39,351 bases of DNA from an archaeon BMS3Abin17 (GTDB lineage: Archaea > Nanobdellota > Nanobdellia > Pacearchaeales > GW2011-AR1): the NCBI GenBank assembly GCA_002897655.1, contig BDTJ01000023.1, forward strand, positions 1 through 39,351, written 5' to 3'. The notes below the pieces were generated by a model. It made no database searches. It was not told the origin of the DNA and saw only the letters and a list, made by a program, of their open reading frames with translations. Positions 31,947 through 38,938 of the stretch are shown in pieces; the stretch's first letter is position 1; every line of letters begins with the position of its first letter. The position numbers and the translations under genes were made by a program.

Positions 31947-31974
31947 GTATTACAGTAATACAAGTATTTAAATC
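31947..31974 (-). promoter_or_regulatory. vapBC promoter and operator
   Basis: A perfect 15-bp inverted repeat, GTATTAC-A-GTAATAC (31947-31961), lies between a TATA-like box (GATTTAAATAC on the minus strand, about 31964-31974) and the vapB ATG at 31943. A dimeric VapB-VapC complex bound there would block transcription, the usual feedback control of such systems. Confidence 0.6.
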
Positions 31975-31991
31975 TTTCTTTTTTAGGTTTG

Positions 31992-32189
31992 CTAGTCTAA
32001 GAAACTAGTAATTTCTCTGAACTCCCCTCTTGTTAGTTTTCTCCCAAGTTCTTTTTCTTTCTCTATTCTTAATGCGCATAAAATACAAGGTTCAATTGCA
32101 GTAAAATTTATCCCACAAATAGGACATCTCTTTAAATCCCCGAAAACATTCTTCTCCAATATTACTATTCTATTAATCTCTTGGCTCAT
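31992..32189 (-). CDS. Small zinc-ribbon protein in the toxin-antitoxin island
   Basis: The frame opens with GTG at 32195, but the ATG at 32189 is preferred, giving 65 residues (MSQEINRIVILEKN). It contains RCPICGINF and EPCILCALR, two CxxC pairs forming a zinc ribbon, and a helical C-terminus. It follows the broken hicA frame with overlap, so it may be the last gene of the hicBA operon. The family is not recognised; such ribbons occur in many regulators. Confidence 0.55.
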   Translation of the reverse strand: MSQEINRIVILEKNVFGDLKRCPICGINFTAIEPCILCALRIEKEKELGRKLTRGEFREITSFLD

Positions 32190-32191
32190 TT

Positions 32192-32419
32192 TCACAAAAA
32201 CTCAGCAAAATCTTCTTCACTAATTTTAGCTAATTTCAAAATATTTTTCATTGTCCCGAGCTTAATTTCTTTATGAAGTGGAATAACAGTACCAATTTTC
32301 CCTTAAGGAGTATCTCTTGCTAAACAAACATGACTTCCAGTTTGCCTCACTGTATAAAACCCAAATTTATTACAAAGAACCTTAATCATCTCACGCCCCG
32401 AGGTTTTCTTTAATCGCAC
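32192..32419 (-). pseudogene. hicA: hicA toxin gene broken by an in-frame stop codon
   Basis: Starting with GTG at 32419, inside the hicB gene, the frame gives LKKTSGREMIKVLCNKFGFY and then VRQTGSHVCLARDTP, a TAA at 32303-32305, then GKIGTVIPLHKEIKLGTMKN and SEEDFAEFL. The reading frame is otherwise uninterrupted over 76 codons and matches HicA mRNA-interferase layout, including the GSH catalytic His. HicA cleaves mRNA when free. The stop would remove the C-terminal half, so the toxin is probably inactive. One base change (for example CAA or GAA to TAA) explains it. Confidence 0.8.
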
Positions 32420-32624
32420 TTTTTGACACCTCAAAAAAAGAGACTATTGGTTTTGTTTCCTCTTGAACCGGAAATTCATCCAAATATAATTCAGTTGCTT
32501 CCTTTAAATTAGATAATGCCTCTTCCACTGTATTACCTTGACTAGCTGTCCCAATTTCAGGACATTGAGCTACAAACATATCTTCTTCTTTATGTAATAC
32601 AGCACTAAACGTTCTATTTTCCAT
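32391..32624 (-). CDS. hicB: HicB-type antitoxin
   Basis: The 77-residue protein has the HicB partial RNase H-like fold: FSAVLHKEEDMFVAQCPEIG, then TASQGNTVEEALSNLKEATE, the family signature, followed by LYLDE. It lacks the DNA-binding C-terminal domain seen in long HicB proteins. HicB neutralises HicA and represses its operon. Since hicA is broken, the gene is now an orphan antitoxin. It starts 50 bp from bud32, which is divergently transcribed. Confidence 0.88.
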   Translation of the reverse strand: MENRTFSAVLHKEEDMFVAQCPEIGTASQGNTVEEALSNLKEATELYLDEFPVQEETKPIVSFFEVSKSAIKENLGA

Positions 32625-32627
32625 GTT

Positions 32628-32646
32628 AATTTAATAGGGTTAAATT
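32628..32646. promoter_or_regulatory. Inverted repeat in the hicB-bud32 intergenic region
   Basis: AATTTAA-TAGGG-TTAAATT is a perfect 7-bp inverted repeat between the two divergent genes, partly covering AT-rich boxes that could serve either gene (TATTTAAAT follows at 32646-32654). It is a possible HicB operator or shared regulatory site. Confidence 0.4.
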
Positions 32647-32674
32647 ATTTAAATCTTTGTAATCATCTTTATTC

Positions 32675-33406
32675 ATGAAACAGAAACTAATCGCCCAAGG
32701 AGCAGAAGCAAAAATATTTCTCTCAGGAAATGCAATCACCAAAGACAGGATAAAAAAATCTTATAGGATAAAGGAGCTTGATGATAAAATACGTAAATCA
32801 AGAACCAAGAAGGAGATTAAACTATTAACTAAAGCATCCCAAATAATCAATGTTCCTTTACCATTAACAGATTCCAGGGGAGGCGACTGGGGTAGTGGTG
32901 GGGCTCAAACTAAATTAAAAATCCCATTTATCAAGGGGGAAAAACTTTCAGAACATCTTGATAAATTTCCTCTGAAAAAACAAAAACAAATTTGCAGGCA
33001 AGTGGGGCAAGACATTGCAAAACTCCATGACAATAATATAATTCATGGAGACTTGACAACAAGCAATATGATTTTCGTAAAAAACATTGTAAAAAAACCA
33101 GTTAACAATAAAACTCAAAATGATGCTAGATTAACAACTTCTCCTGTGGGTGGTGGCGGGGCTGTGGTGGACAAAAATAAACTCAAAATCTATTTCATTG
33201 ACTTCGGACTTGGATTCATAAGCCATAAATATGAAGACAGAGCAGTTGATATTCACCTGCTAAAACAAGCACTTGAAGCAAAACACTACAAAAACTACAA
33301 AATACTAATTAATGAATTTCTTAAAGGATATAAAACAAGCAAGAACTCAGCCAAAACCCTTAATCAATTAAATAAAGTTGAGAAGAGGGGGAGGTATAAG
33401 CATTAA
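32675..33406 (+). CDS. bud32: Bud32/PRPK-like atypical protein kinase
   Basis: The 243-residue protein has the Bud32 landmarks: IAQGAEAKIFLSG at the start, IRKSRTKKEIKLLTKAS, INVPLPL, IIHGDLTTSNMI with the catalytic HGDLTTSN, and YFIDFGLGFISHKYEDRAVD with the DFG Asp. Bud32 works with Kae1 in the KEOPS complex that makes the t6A modification in tRNA. Two Gly-rich inserts are unusual: DSRGGDWGSGGAQTKLK around residue 70 and SPVGGGGAVVDKNK around residue 160. The C-terminus overlaps the next gene by 4 bp, convergently. The 5' end is duplicated at 31270. Confidence 0.93.
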   Translation: MKQKLIAQGAEAKIFLSGNAITKDRIKKSYRIKELDDKIRKSRTKKEIKLLTKASQIINVPLPLTDSRGGDWGSGGAQTKLKIPFIKGEKLSEHLDKFPLKKQKQICRQVGQDIAKLHDNNIIHGDLTTSNMIFVKNIVKKPVNNKTQNDARLTTSPVGGGGAVVDKNKLKIYFIDFGLGFISHKYEDRAVDIHLLKQALEAKHYKNYKILINEFLKGYKTSKNSAKTLNQLNKVEKRGRYKH

Positions 33407-34035
33407 TTATACTTCTCCCACTTTCCTTCTGAAATAACTTCAATTTTTCCATCAATAAAAACAATTCCTGAATCGTCATCTAATGCGTAAAACTTCCCAT
33501 CAAATTTTGGTGCAAGTTTTTTCAAACTATCCAAAGTAACCTTTGGGAAAGCTGGAGAATTCAAATGTGGCCTTATATGAAAATCCACATATCCTAATCC
33601 TTTATGTTCTTTCCCATCTTCATCATCATAAAGAAATTCTGAACTTGCAGATAAAACTTTACTTAAAATAATACTGCCAGCACTTATTCCAACATAAACT
33701 CTTGTTTTTAATAATTCTCTAAGCTCGTCGCCTAAACCAGATTTTATAATCCAGTCCATTAGATATATTGTATTCCCCCCTCCAACTACAATCACATTTG
33801 CTTTTTTCAGTCTAGACAACCAAGCATCTTTTTTTAATGCGGAAATATCCACAATATCCACAGAACCTAATTTCATACAATTATTGAAATCATTAATTAA
33901 CCAATCTTTGTTGCCCCCTTCTGCATTTGCAGCAGTTGGAATAAATGCTATTTTTATTTTCCCACCAACTAATTTTTTCAATGCATTTTCAAGGGATTTA
34001 TTAGTAATTCCTGCGGATGTTAATAGTGCTTTCAT
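33403..34035 (-). CDS. Peptidase E/S51-family protein
   Basis: The 210-residue protein has the S51 landmarks: IAFIPTAANAEGG near the start, IVVGGGNTIYLMDW in the middle, VYVGISAGSIIL with the nucleophile Ser in GISAGS, and LNSPAFPKVTLD. The family cleaves Asp-X dipeptides or cyanophycin-like substrates. The length is right for a dipeptidase E. Specificity cannot be read from sequence. It is convergent with bud32, overlapping by 4 bp, and upstream of it on the same strand is tRNA-Gln, 20 bp away. Confidence 0.8.
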   Translation of the reverse strand: MKALLTSAGITNKSLENALKKLVGGKIKIAFIPTAANAEGGNKDWLINDFNNCMKLGSVDIVDISALKKDAWLSRLKKANVIVVGGGNTIYLMDWIIKSGLGDELRELLKTRVYVGISAGSIILSKVLSASSEFLYDDEDGKEHKGLGYVDFHIRPHLNSPAFPKVTLDSLKKLAPKFDGKFYALDDDSGIVFIDGKIEVISEGKWEKYN

Positions 34036-34054
34036 TTTATTTTTTAATTTGAAA

Positions 34055-34127
34055 TAGCCCCTGCAGGATTCGAACCTGCGTCACTGCCTCCAAAGGGCAA
34101 TATACTTGACCACTATACTAAGGGGCT
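34055..34127 (-). tRNA. tRNA-Gln (UUG anticodon)
   Basis: The minus strand gives a full cloverleaf. The acceptor AGCCCCT pairs with AGGGGCT, the anticodon stem TTGCC/GGCAG holds the loop CTTTGGA with anticodon TTG, and the T stem GCAGG/CCTGC has the loop TTCGAAT. The discriminator is A. CCA is not encoded, and there is no intron. Confidence 0.93.
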
Positions 34128-34193
34128 CTAAAGAAAAAAGATTTAACTTATTTATAAGGGTTTTGGACAATAAAATTTATAAAGAATTATCAA

Positions 34194-34302
34194 AAAGTCC
34201 TTGTGTTTTACCGCACCTTAAAAGGTGCGGTTTGTTTGGACTTTAGGATGTCCAAGGATTCATCCACACACTAAAGTGTGTGGTTTTCTCCAGAATCCTT
34301 GG
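34194..34302 (+). ncRNA. Two tandem double-tier stem-loops (structured RNA or mobile-element relic)
   Basis: First structure: an outer stem 34194-34200 with 34238-34244 (7 bp) encloses a perfect inner stem 34211-34219 with 34222-34230 (9 bp, CCGCACCTT/AAGGTGCGG). Second: an outer stem 34252-34261 with 34293-34302 (10 bp, CCAAGGATTC/GAATCCTTGG) encloses an inner stem 34264-34272 with 34275-34283 (9 bp, CCACACACT/AGTGTGTGG). A TATA-like box (AATTTATAAAG, about 34174-34184) precedes it, and the next gene begins 11 bp after it. Either a stable RNA, the structured leader of the next gene, or the ends of a vanished IS200/IS605-type element is possible. Confidence 0.55.
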
Positions 34303-34313
34303 CATAAAATTTA

Positions 34314-34583
34314 ATGGCTATGGAAGAAGTAGAAAAAGCATATCTTAAATGTTGTATAAAAGAAGGAATGTTTTCAGATGAATATATTGTGGAAGCTGAA
34401 CTTTATGATGGAAGTATTGTTTCTGGGTTTTTTCCAAGACACCTTGTTGATAAAAAAGGTCTTGAAATAAAGTTAATTAAAAAAGATGAAAATAAGGCTT
34501 TGGTTATGGCTCCACATTTAGGATTTATGAAGAATGGGTCAGAGAAAAACATACTAGTAGATATTAATAATCTTGTTTGTTAG
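34314..34583 (+). CDS. Hypothetical protein after the structured region
   Basis: The 89-residue protein (MAMEEVEKAYLKCCIKEGMF) has no signal peptide or membrane segment and a compact beta-rich pattern (YIVEAELYDGSIVSGFFPRH and LVDKKGLEIKLIKK). A second Met at residue 3 (34320) could be the start. The structured elements end 11 bp before it, so its mRNA may have a folded leader. The family is not recognised. Confidence 0.5.
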   Translation: MAMEEVEKAYLKCCIKEGMFSDEYIVEAELYDGSIVSGFFPRHLVDKKGLEIKLIKKDENKALVMAPHLGFMKNGSEKNILVDINNLVC

Positions 34584-34656
34584 ATTTTGAATCAAAATTC
34601 TTAGCCCCTTTCTTTTAATTGTTTTTAGAGATTACTTTTATCAGAATAAACTCCCC

Positions 34657-35451
34657 TCACTTAAAAACATTATGATAATAAATCTCCCTGTTTATCTCGT
34701 GTCTTTTAGGAGTTATCTTACTGAATATGTCCTTAAATCTCTTTGGCTTGTATTTTTCCCCAATTAAAGTTGCTGCAAGTTTTTTAATCTCAACACTTCC
34801 TTCTGACTTTGGTTTATAATCTGTTGAAGGTGTAAACTCAGACAAAGCCCTTAACATATTTACATCATGTGGAATTACAGCCATAACAGGGACTCCCGTT
34901 GTATCTTCTATATCGTCTGTAGAAAGCTCAAAATTTTTATTATGAACCTTGTTTATAATCAAACCATCAATTTCTGTTCCCCTCTGATTTGCAAGCTTTA
35001 TAGCCTTCAAAGTAGTGCTCATAGTGGGATGATCTGGAGTTGTCACAATAAGAATCTTATCTGAAGCAAGCATAGCAGCAAGAGTTTCTTCGTTCAGAGC
35101 AGGGGAAGAGTCTATAAGAATATAATCATATCTTTTTTTTGTATTTTTTATCTTATCTTTTAATTTTAAAGGGCTTATATTCATTTTATGAAAAATAGAA
35201 GAGGGAATTACATCAAATTTATCCAAATTATGAATTGAATCCTTTATATGTGCTACATCGGTCATAACATGATGGAGCGTCACTTCAGGATCAACAATAT
35301 TCAAATGCAGTCCTAAATTAGGGGCTGAAAAATTAGCATCAACTAACAGCACCCTTCTATTAAAATCAGAGATTGCAGAACCTAAACTTGAAACAAGAGT
35401 TGTCTTTCCAACACCCCCTTTTAGACTCATTATACCTATACTATCGCCCAT
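34657..35451 (-). CDS. minD: MinD/ParA-family ATPase
   Basis: The 264-residue protein has the deviant Walker A motif KGGVGKTT (about residues 11-18), Walker A' LLVDANFSAPNLG, the DYILIDSSP switch and a C-terminal helix region (KLAATLIGEKYKPKRF). Such ATPases position proteins or DNA in the cell, and in archaea MinD homologues affect cell shape, division and motility complexes. There is no ParB or MinE gene nearby. It is alone on the minus strand, with an AT-rich upstream region. Confidence 0.85.
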   Translation of the reverse strand: MGDSIGIMSLKGGVGKTTLVSSLGSAISDFNRRVLLVDANFSAPNLGLHLNIVDPEVTLHHVMTDVAHIKDSIHNLDKFDVIPSSIFHKMNISPLKLKDKIKNTKKRYDYILIDSSPALNEETLAAMLASDKILIVTTPDHPTMSTTLKAIKLANQRGTEIDGLIINKVHNKNFELSTDDIEDTTGVPVMAVIPHDVNMLRALSEFTPSTDYKPKSEGSVEIKKLAATLIGEKYKPKRFKDIFSKITPKRHEINREIYYHNVFK

Positions 35452-35502
35452 ATTATCTAAAAAGTTTTAATGTTTAAAAGTCTTCCTAAGCAGCACAGCA
35501 AA

Positions 35503-35653
35503 CTTTAAAAACAGAAATTGCAATCTATTAAGACAGAGAAAATCTCAAATAGATTTTCTAGCATGCCAGGAATTAAAAATTCCTGAGCACTATCAAGAAC
35601 TTTTAGTCCTTGAGGTTTAAATTTCAGAAAAAAAATATAAAGGAAACACAAAT
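35503..35653 (+). promoter_or_regulatory. Promoter and structured leader of rps15
   Basis: A TTTAAAAA box (35504-35511) lies far from the ATG at 35654, so the transcript should carry a leader of about 120 nt. The leader contains a perfect 9-bp hairpin (35537-35545 with 35551-35559) and a perfect 8-bp hairpin (35567-35574 with 35578-35585), with a weak third (35593-35613). Feedback control of uS15 by its own leader, known in bacteria, is a possible reason but unproven here. Confidence 0.45.
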
Positions 35654-36025
35654 ATGCCAAAAACATATGGATCAAAAACAAGAAAAACTTCCAAGAAAAA
35701 AGAAGAAAAACTTGAAAAGATAGAAAAAATCTCACAAGCAGATTATGAGAAAAAAGTTTTAGAATTAGCTGGAAAAGAACTAACAAGTGAAAAAATAGGG
35801 GAAGAACTTAGAAAACAGGGAATCCACCCAAAAGAATATGAAAAAAAGATATCAAAAATACTCAAAGATAAGTACATTAATCCTGATTTAAAAAATATTC
35901 AGGCAAAATTAGAAAGAGTAAAAAACCATTATGCGAAAAACAAGCAGGACAAAAGAGCAATGAGAGAAAAAGACAGGATATTTGCACAATTTAAGAAACT
36001 TAAAGAGTATCACCAGGTTAGTTAG
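35654..36025 (+). CDS. rps15: Ribosomal protein uS15
   Basis: The 123-residue protein has the archaeal uS15 shape: a basic N-terminus (MPKTYGSKTRKTSKKKEEK), a long helical middle (ADYEKKVLELAGKELTSEK), and a conserved LRKQGIHPKEYEKKISKILK block and RAMREKDRIFAQFKKLKEY near the end. It binds 16S rRNA in the small subunit. A DHH-family gene follows 21 bp later, a linkage common in archaea. It has a structured leader. Confidence 0.9.
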   Translation: MPKTYGSKTRKTSKKKEEKLEKIEKISQADYEKKVLELAGKELTSEKIGEELRKQGIHPKEYEKKISKILKDKYINPDLKNIQAKLERVKNHYAKNKQDKRAMREKDRIFAQFKKLKEYHQVS

Positions 36026-36046
36026 AAAAATTAGACTATATTTAAG

Positions 36047-37384
36047 ATGGAAAAAGAGGGAGAGAGATTAAAAGATAGAATAAAACTTGTTGCAGAGAAA
36101 TTTCTTGAAAAATCAAAAGACAAAGAAATTTATGTAATCAGTCATTTTGATACAGATGGAATAACTTCTGCTGCAATAATGATAAAAACTCTGAAAAAAT
36201 TAGATAAGAAATTTTCTGTAAAAATACTGAAAACTCTTGAAGAGCAGTTTATTTATGACCTCCCAAAAAACAAATTAATACTCTTCCTGGATTTATCGTC
36301 GGGAAGTTTAGATTATATTAAAAAAGATACATTAGAGGATGTTTTCATAATAGATCATCATGAAATTATTCAGGAAGTTCCTGAAAATGTAAACATAATC
36401 AATCCAGAGCTCCATGAAAAACAAAAGATAAGTAGTTCCGGGCTTACATATCTGTTTTGCAAGGAAATAAAATCAGATATAAAAGAATTGGCAAAACTGG
36501 CAATATTGGGAATGATTGGGGATATGCTTGAAAAAGACATAAACAAGCTAAATAATGATATCATAAATGATGCTGAGATAAAAAGAAAAAGAGGGCTTCT
36601 TATTTATCCTTCAACAAGACCATTAAACAGAACCCTTGAATTCTGCTCAAACCCATACATTCCAGGAGTCACAGGAAACACAAAGGGAGTTACAGAGTTA
36701 TTAAGAGAAATTAATTTAAATCCTGCTGGAGGCAAATACAAAAGCCTTATTGAACTGGACAAAGAAGAAATGGAAAGATTAATCACAGCAATAATGTTAA
36801 GAAATCCAAAAACAAAACACAGAGAGATGATTGGGGATATTTTCCTATTAAAATTCTTTAATAGGCTTGAAGATGCAAGGGAGTTGAGTGCAATGATAAA
36901 CGCATGCTCAAAGCTTGGAGACACTGGTCTGGCAATGCAGCTTTGCATGGAAGTGCCAAAAGCAAAGAAAAAGGCAGAAGCAATACACGCAAAATACAAA
37001 CAATTCATTATCTCTGGATTAAAGTTTGTATCAGAAACAGAAAAAATAAAGGGGAATGGCTTTGTGATAATTAATGCAAAGAACAATATCAAAGACACAA
37101 TGGTGGGAACAATAGCAAGCATACTCTCAAACTCTTCAATGTATGATGAGGGAACAACAATCATTACAATGGCCCATTATGAAGATAAAATAAAAATATC
37201 TGCAAGAAATGTTGGGAGAAATGGGAGAAATGTTAGGGAAATATTGAGCAAAGTAATAACTCTGGTAAAGGGAGAAGTTGGAGGGCATAGATTTGCAGCA
37301 GGCTGTACAATAAAGCAAGACAAGGAACAGGAATTTATAGATACATTAAAGAAAAACTTGGAAATTGAATTAGTGAAGATTTAA
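36047..37384 (+). CDS. Archaeal DHH-family phosphoesterase (RecJ-like/GAN)
   Basis: The 445-residue protein has the DHH motifs: ISHFDTDGITSAAIM, LFLDLSS, IDHHE, GMIGDM, and the DHHA1-type GGHRFAAG near the end. Archaeal RecJ-like proteins act as nucleases and some bind GINS in the replication complex; a GINS gene is at 20510-21073. The gene follows rps15 by 21 bp and is probably in the same operon. The catalytic Asp and His residues are all present, so it should be active. Confidence 0.9.
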   Translation: MEKEGERLKDRIKLVAEKFLEKSKDKEIYVISHFDTDGITSAAIMIKTLKKLDKKFSVKILKTLEEQFIYDLPKNKLILFLDLSSGSLDYIKKDTLEDVFIIDHHEIIQEVPENVNIINPELHEKQKISSSGLTYLFCKEIKSDIKELAKLAILGMIGDMLEKDINKLNNDIINDAEIKRKRGLLIYPSTRPLNRTLEFCSNPYIPGVTGNTKGVTELLREINLNPAGGKYKSLIELDKEEMERLITAIMLRNPKTKHREMIGDIFLLKFFNRLEDARELSAMINACSKLGDTGLAMQLCMEVPKAKKKAEAIHAKYKQFIISGLKFVSETEKIKGNGFVIINAKNNIKDTMVGTIASILSNSSMYDEGTTIITMAHYEDKIKISARNVGRNGRNVREILSKVITLVKGEVGGHRFAAGCTIKQDKEQEFIDTLKKNLEIELVKI

Positions 37385-37424
37385 TCACAACAATATTTTT
37401 AAATAAAGTATTTATTGGGAAGAT

Positions 37425-37625
37425 ATGTCTGATATAATTAATGACTCTAATGAGCTAATTAAAATATTAAGTAGGGAAAACAAAGAGATTGCAATCTATA
37501 CATATGTTGATAGAGATCCAATTGATATTGATAAAAGAACAAGGAGATATTCTCCATGGTTAAACATCAAAGATACTACCACACAGATTACGCCCATCAT
37601 CTTCAATCCGAAGAAGGCTCTGTAA
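37425..37625 (+). CDS. Small hypothetical protein
   Basis: The 66-residue protein (MSDIINDSNELIKILSREN) is acidic with a short central strand (IAIYTYVDRDPIDIDKRTRR). A TTTTTAAATAAAG box about 28 bp before the ATG suggests a leaderless transcript. Its stop codon overlaps the next ATG (TAATG), so the two small genes are coupled. The family is not recognised. Confidence 0.5.
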   Translation: MSDIINDSNELIKILSRENKEIAIYTYVDRDPIDIDKRTRRYSPWLNIKDTTTQITPIIFNPKKAL

Positions 37626-37807
37626 TGAATGATGAAACAAAATTAAAGGCCAGAATATGTGCTCTAGAAAAAGCTCTTGATATAGGAAACGACAAGGAAA
37701 TTAAATGTCTGGTAACAATAGATGATTTGTATATAAAAAGAATTGAAAAGGTATTTGGGTATTATATAAGACAGCTAGAAGAAGTTAGAAAAGATTACAA
37801 CCTTTGA
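37625..37807 (+). CDS. Small helical hypothetical protein
   Basis: The frame is open from 37556, but the ATG at 37625, overlapping the previous stop by one base, is preferred. It encodes 60 residues (MNDETKLKARICALEKALDI), very helix-rich with possible coiled-coil character, ending RQLEEVRKDYNL. The tight coupling to the preceding ORF suggests the two act together. There is no sign of a toxin-antitoxin pair beyond size and arrangement. Confidence 0.5.
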   Translation: MNDETKLKARICALEKALDIGNDKEIKCLVTIDDLYIKRIEKVFGYYIRQLEEVRKDYNL

Positions 37808-37823
37808 AAACCAACAAAATTCT

Positions 37824-37889
37824 TGCCCCTGCTTCTGTGTGCAGGCATAGCCCAGATTTTGCGGATTAAAAATCTTCGCAAAGATTTTT
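37824..37889 (+). terminator. Hairpins before aIF2-alpha, overlapping its TATA box
   Basis: A bulged hairpin with a CCTGC/GCAGG core is centred at 37836. Next is a perfect 9-bp hairpin, 37868-37876 with 37881-37889 (AAAAATCTT/AAGATTTTT). It can also fold differently, 37858-37863 with 37877-37882 (TTTGCG/CGCAAA), so two shapes exclude each other. The T run at its end and the short distance (about 27 bp) to the aIF2-alpha ATG suggest it ends the upstream transcript while its last bases serve as the next TATA box. Confidence 0.45.
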
Positions 37890-37913
37890 AAGCGCTCTCT
37901 TTCTCAATAAATT

Positions 37914-38627
37914 ATGACATTTGAAGTTGGAGATATAGTATTATGCACTGTAGATAGGATAGTTGGAACCATTGTATTTGTAAAAATACCTCTAAATGGC
38001 AAGGAAATAGAGGGAAGTATTGTAATGAGTGAAATTGCTCCTGGAAGAATAAGAAATTTAAGAGATTATGTTGTTCCAAAAAAGAAAATTGTCTGCAAGG
38101 TTTTAAGAATCTCTGGGGACAGAATTGATTTATCTTTAAGAAGAGTTACCTTAAAAGAGCAAAAAGAGATAAAAGAGCAATACAAACAGGAAAAAAGTTA
38201 CAAGAGCATATTAAAAAGTGTCTTAGAAAAAAAAGCAGAAGGGATAATTAAAGAGATACTTAAAGAGGAAAGTTTATATGAGTTTCTGCAGGAAGCAAAA
38301 GAAAACCCTAAAAAACTTGAAAAACTCGTCGGTAAAAAAGATTCTGAAAAGATAATGGAGATTATAAATGCCCAAAAACAAAAAAAGACAATTATAAAAA
38401 AAGAAATCAACTTACAGACAACCAAACCAAATGGCCTGGAATTAATTAAGAATATTCTTGGAAAAGTGAAGGAAACAGAGATAAAATATCTATCAGCAGG
38501 AAAATATACCCTTCAGATAGAATCCACTGATCCAAAAACAGCAGACAACAAGCTTAAAGAAATAATAATAGATATTGAAAAAGATGCAAAAAAACAAGCA
38601 ATGGAATTTAGTGTTAAGGAAAAATGA
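37914..38627 (+). CDS. aif2a: Translation initiation factor aIF2 subunit alpha
   Basis: The 237-residue protein has an N-terminal S1 RNA-binding domain (VGDIVLCTVDRIVGTIVFVK and EGSIVMSEIAPGRIRNLRDY, then IDLSLRRV), a helical middle, and a C-terminal alpha-beta domain. It is part of the factor that brings initiator tRNA to the ribosome. The ending ATGA overlaps the start of the next ORF, so the two are translationally coupled. The length is slightly short for the family (normally about 260-275 residues). Confidence 0.92.
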   Translation: MTFEVGDIVLCTVDRIVGTIVFVKIPLNGKEIEGSIVMSEIAPGRIRNLRDYVVPKKKIVCKVLRISGDRIDLSLRRVTLKEQKEIKEQYKQEKSYKSILKSVLEKKAEGIIKEILKEESLYEFLQEAKENPKKLEKLVGKKDSEKIMEIINAQKQKKTIIKKEINLQTTKPNGLELIKNILGKVKETEIKYLSAGKYTLQIESTDPKTADNKLKEIIIDIEKDAKKQAMEFSVKEK

Positions 38628-38938
38628 ATTTAAAGGGTTTGCAAGAATTGAAGGATAGAGGTCTTCCTATAATGAGGAACACTATAATCTTCAAAGAGTT
38701 TTCTGAAATACCTGCAGAACATAAAGAAATATATGGAGATAAAAACCGTTGGGCAATGAGGGGATTTCCCAATAATCATACAATAAATGATAATCCATAT
38801 AAGGTAAAAAATTTTACAGTCCATGGACTGAAAAAACATGAATTAAAAAAAACTTTTCAAGATATAAATATGAAAATGGATTTAGAAGGAACCCCAAAAA
38901 ATGAGAGAATATTTTTTATTTGTGAAGTTTTTTTTTGA
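38624..38938 (+). CDS. Hypothetical protein, first half of a gene split at a T9 tract
   Basis: This 104-residue frame starts in the overlap with aIF2-alpha (ATGA) and ends TGA at 38936 straight after nine T residues (38928-38936). Its last residues, RIFFICEVFF, continue smoothly into the other frame (DEDVNFIGHLL) if one T is removed, giving one protein of about 195 residues. The N-terminal part (RNTIIFKEFSEIPAEHKEIY) is soluble and unrecognised. As written it is the N-terminal half of a frameshifted gene. Confidence 0.5.
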   Translation: MNLKGLQELKDRGLPIMRNTIIFKEFSEIPAEHKEIYGDKNRWAMRGFPNNHTINDNPYKVKNFTVHGLKKHELKKTFQDINMKMDLEGTPKNERIFFICEVFF

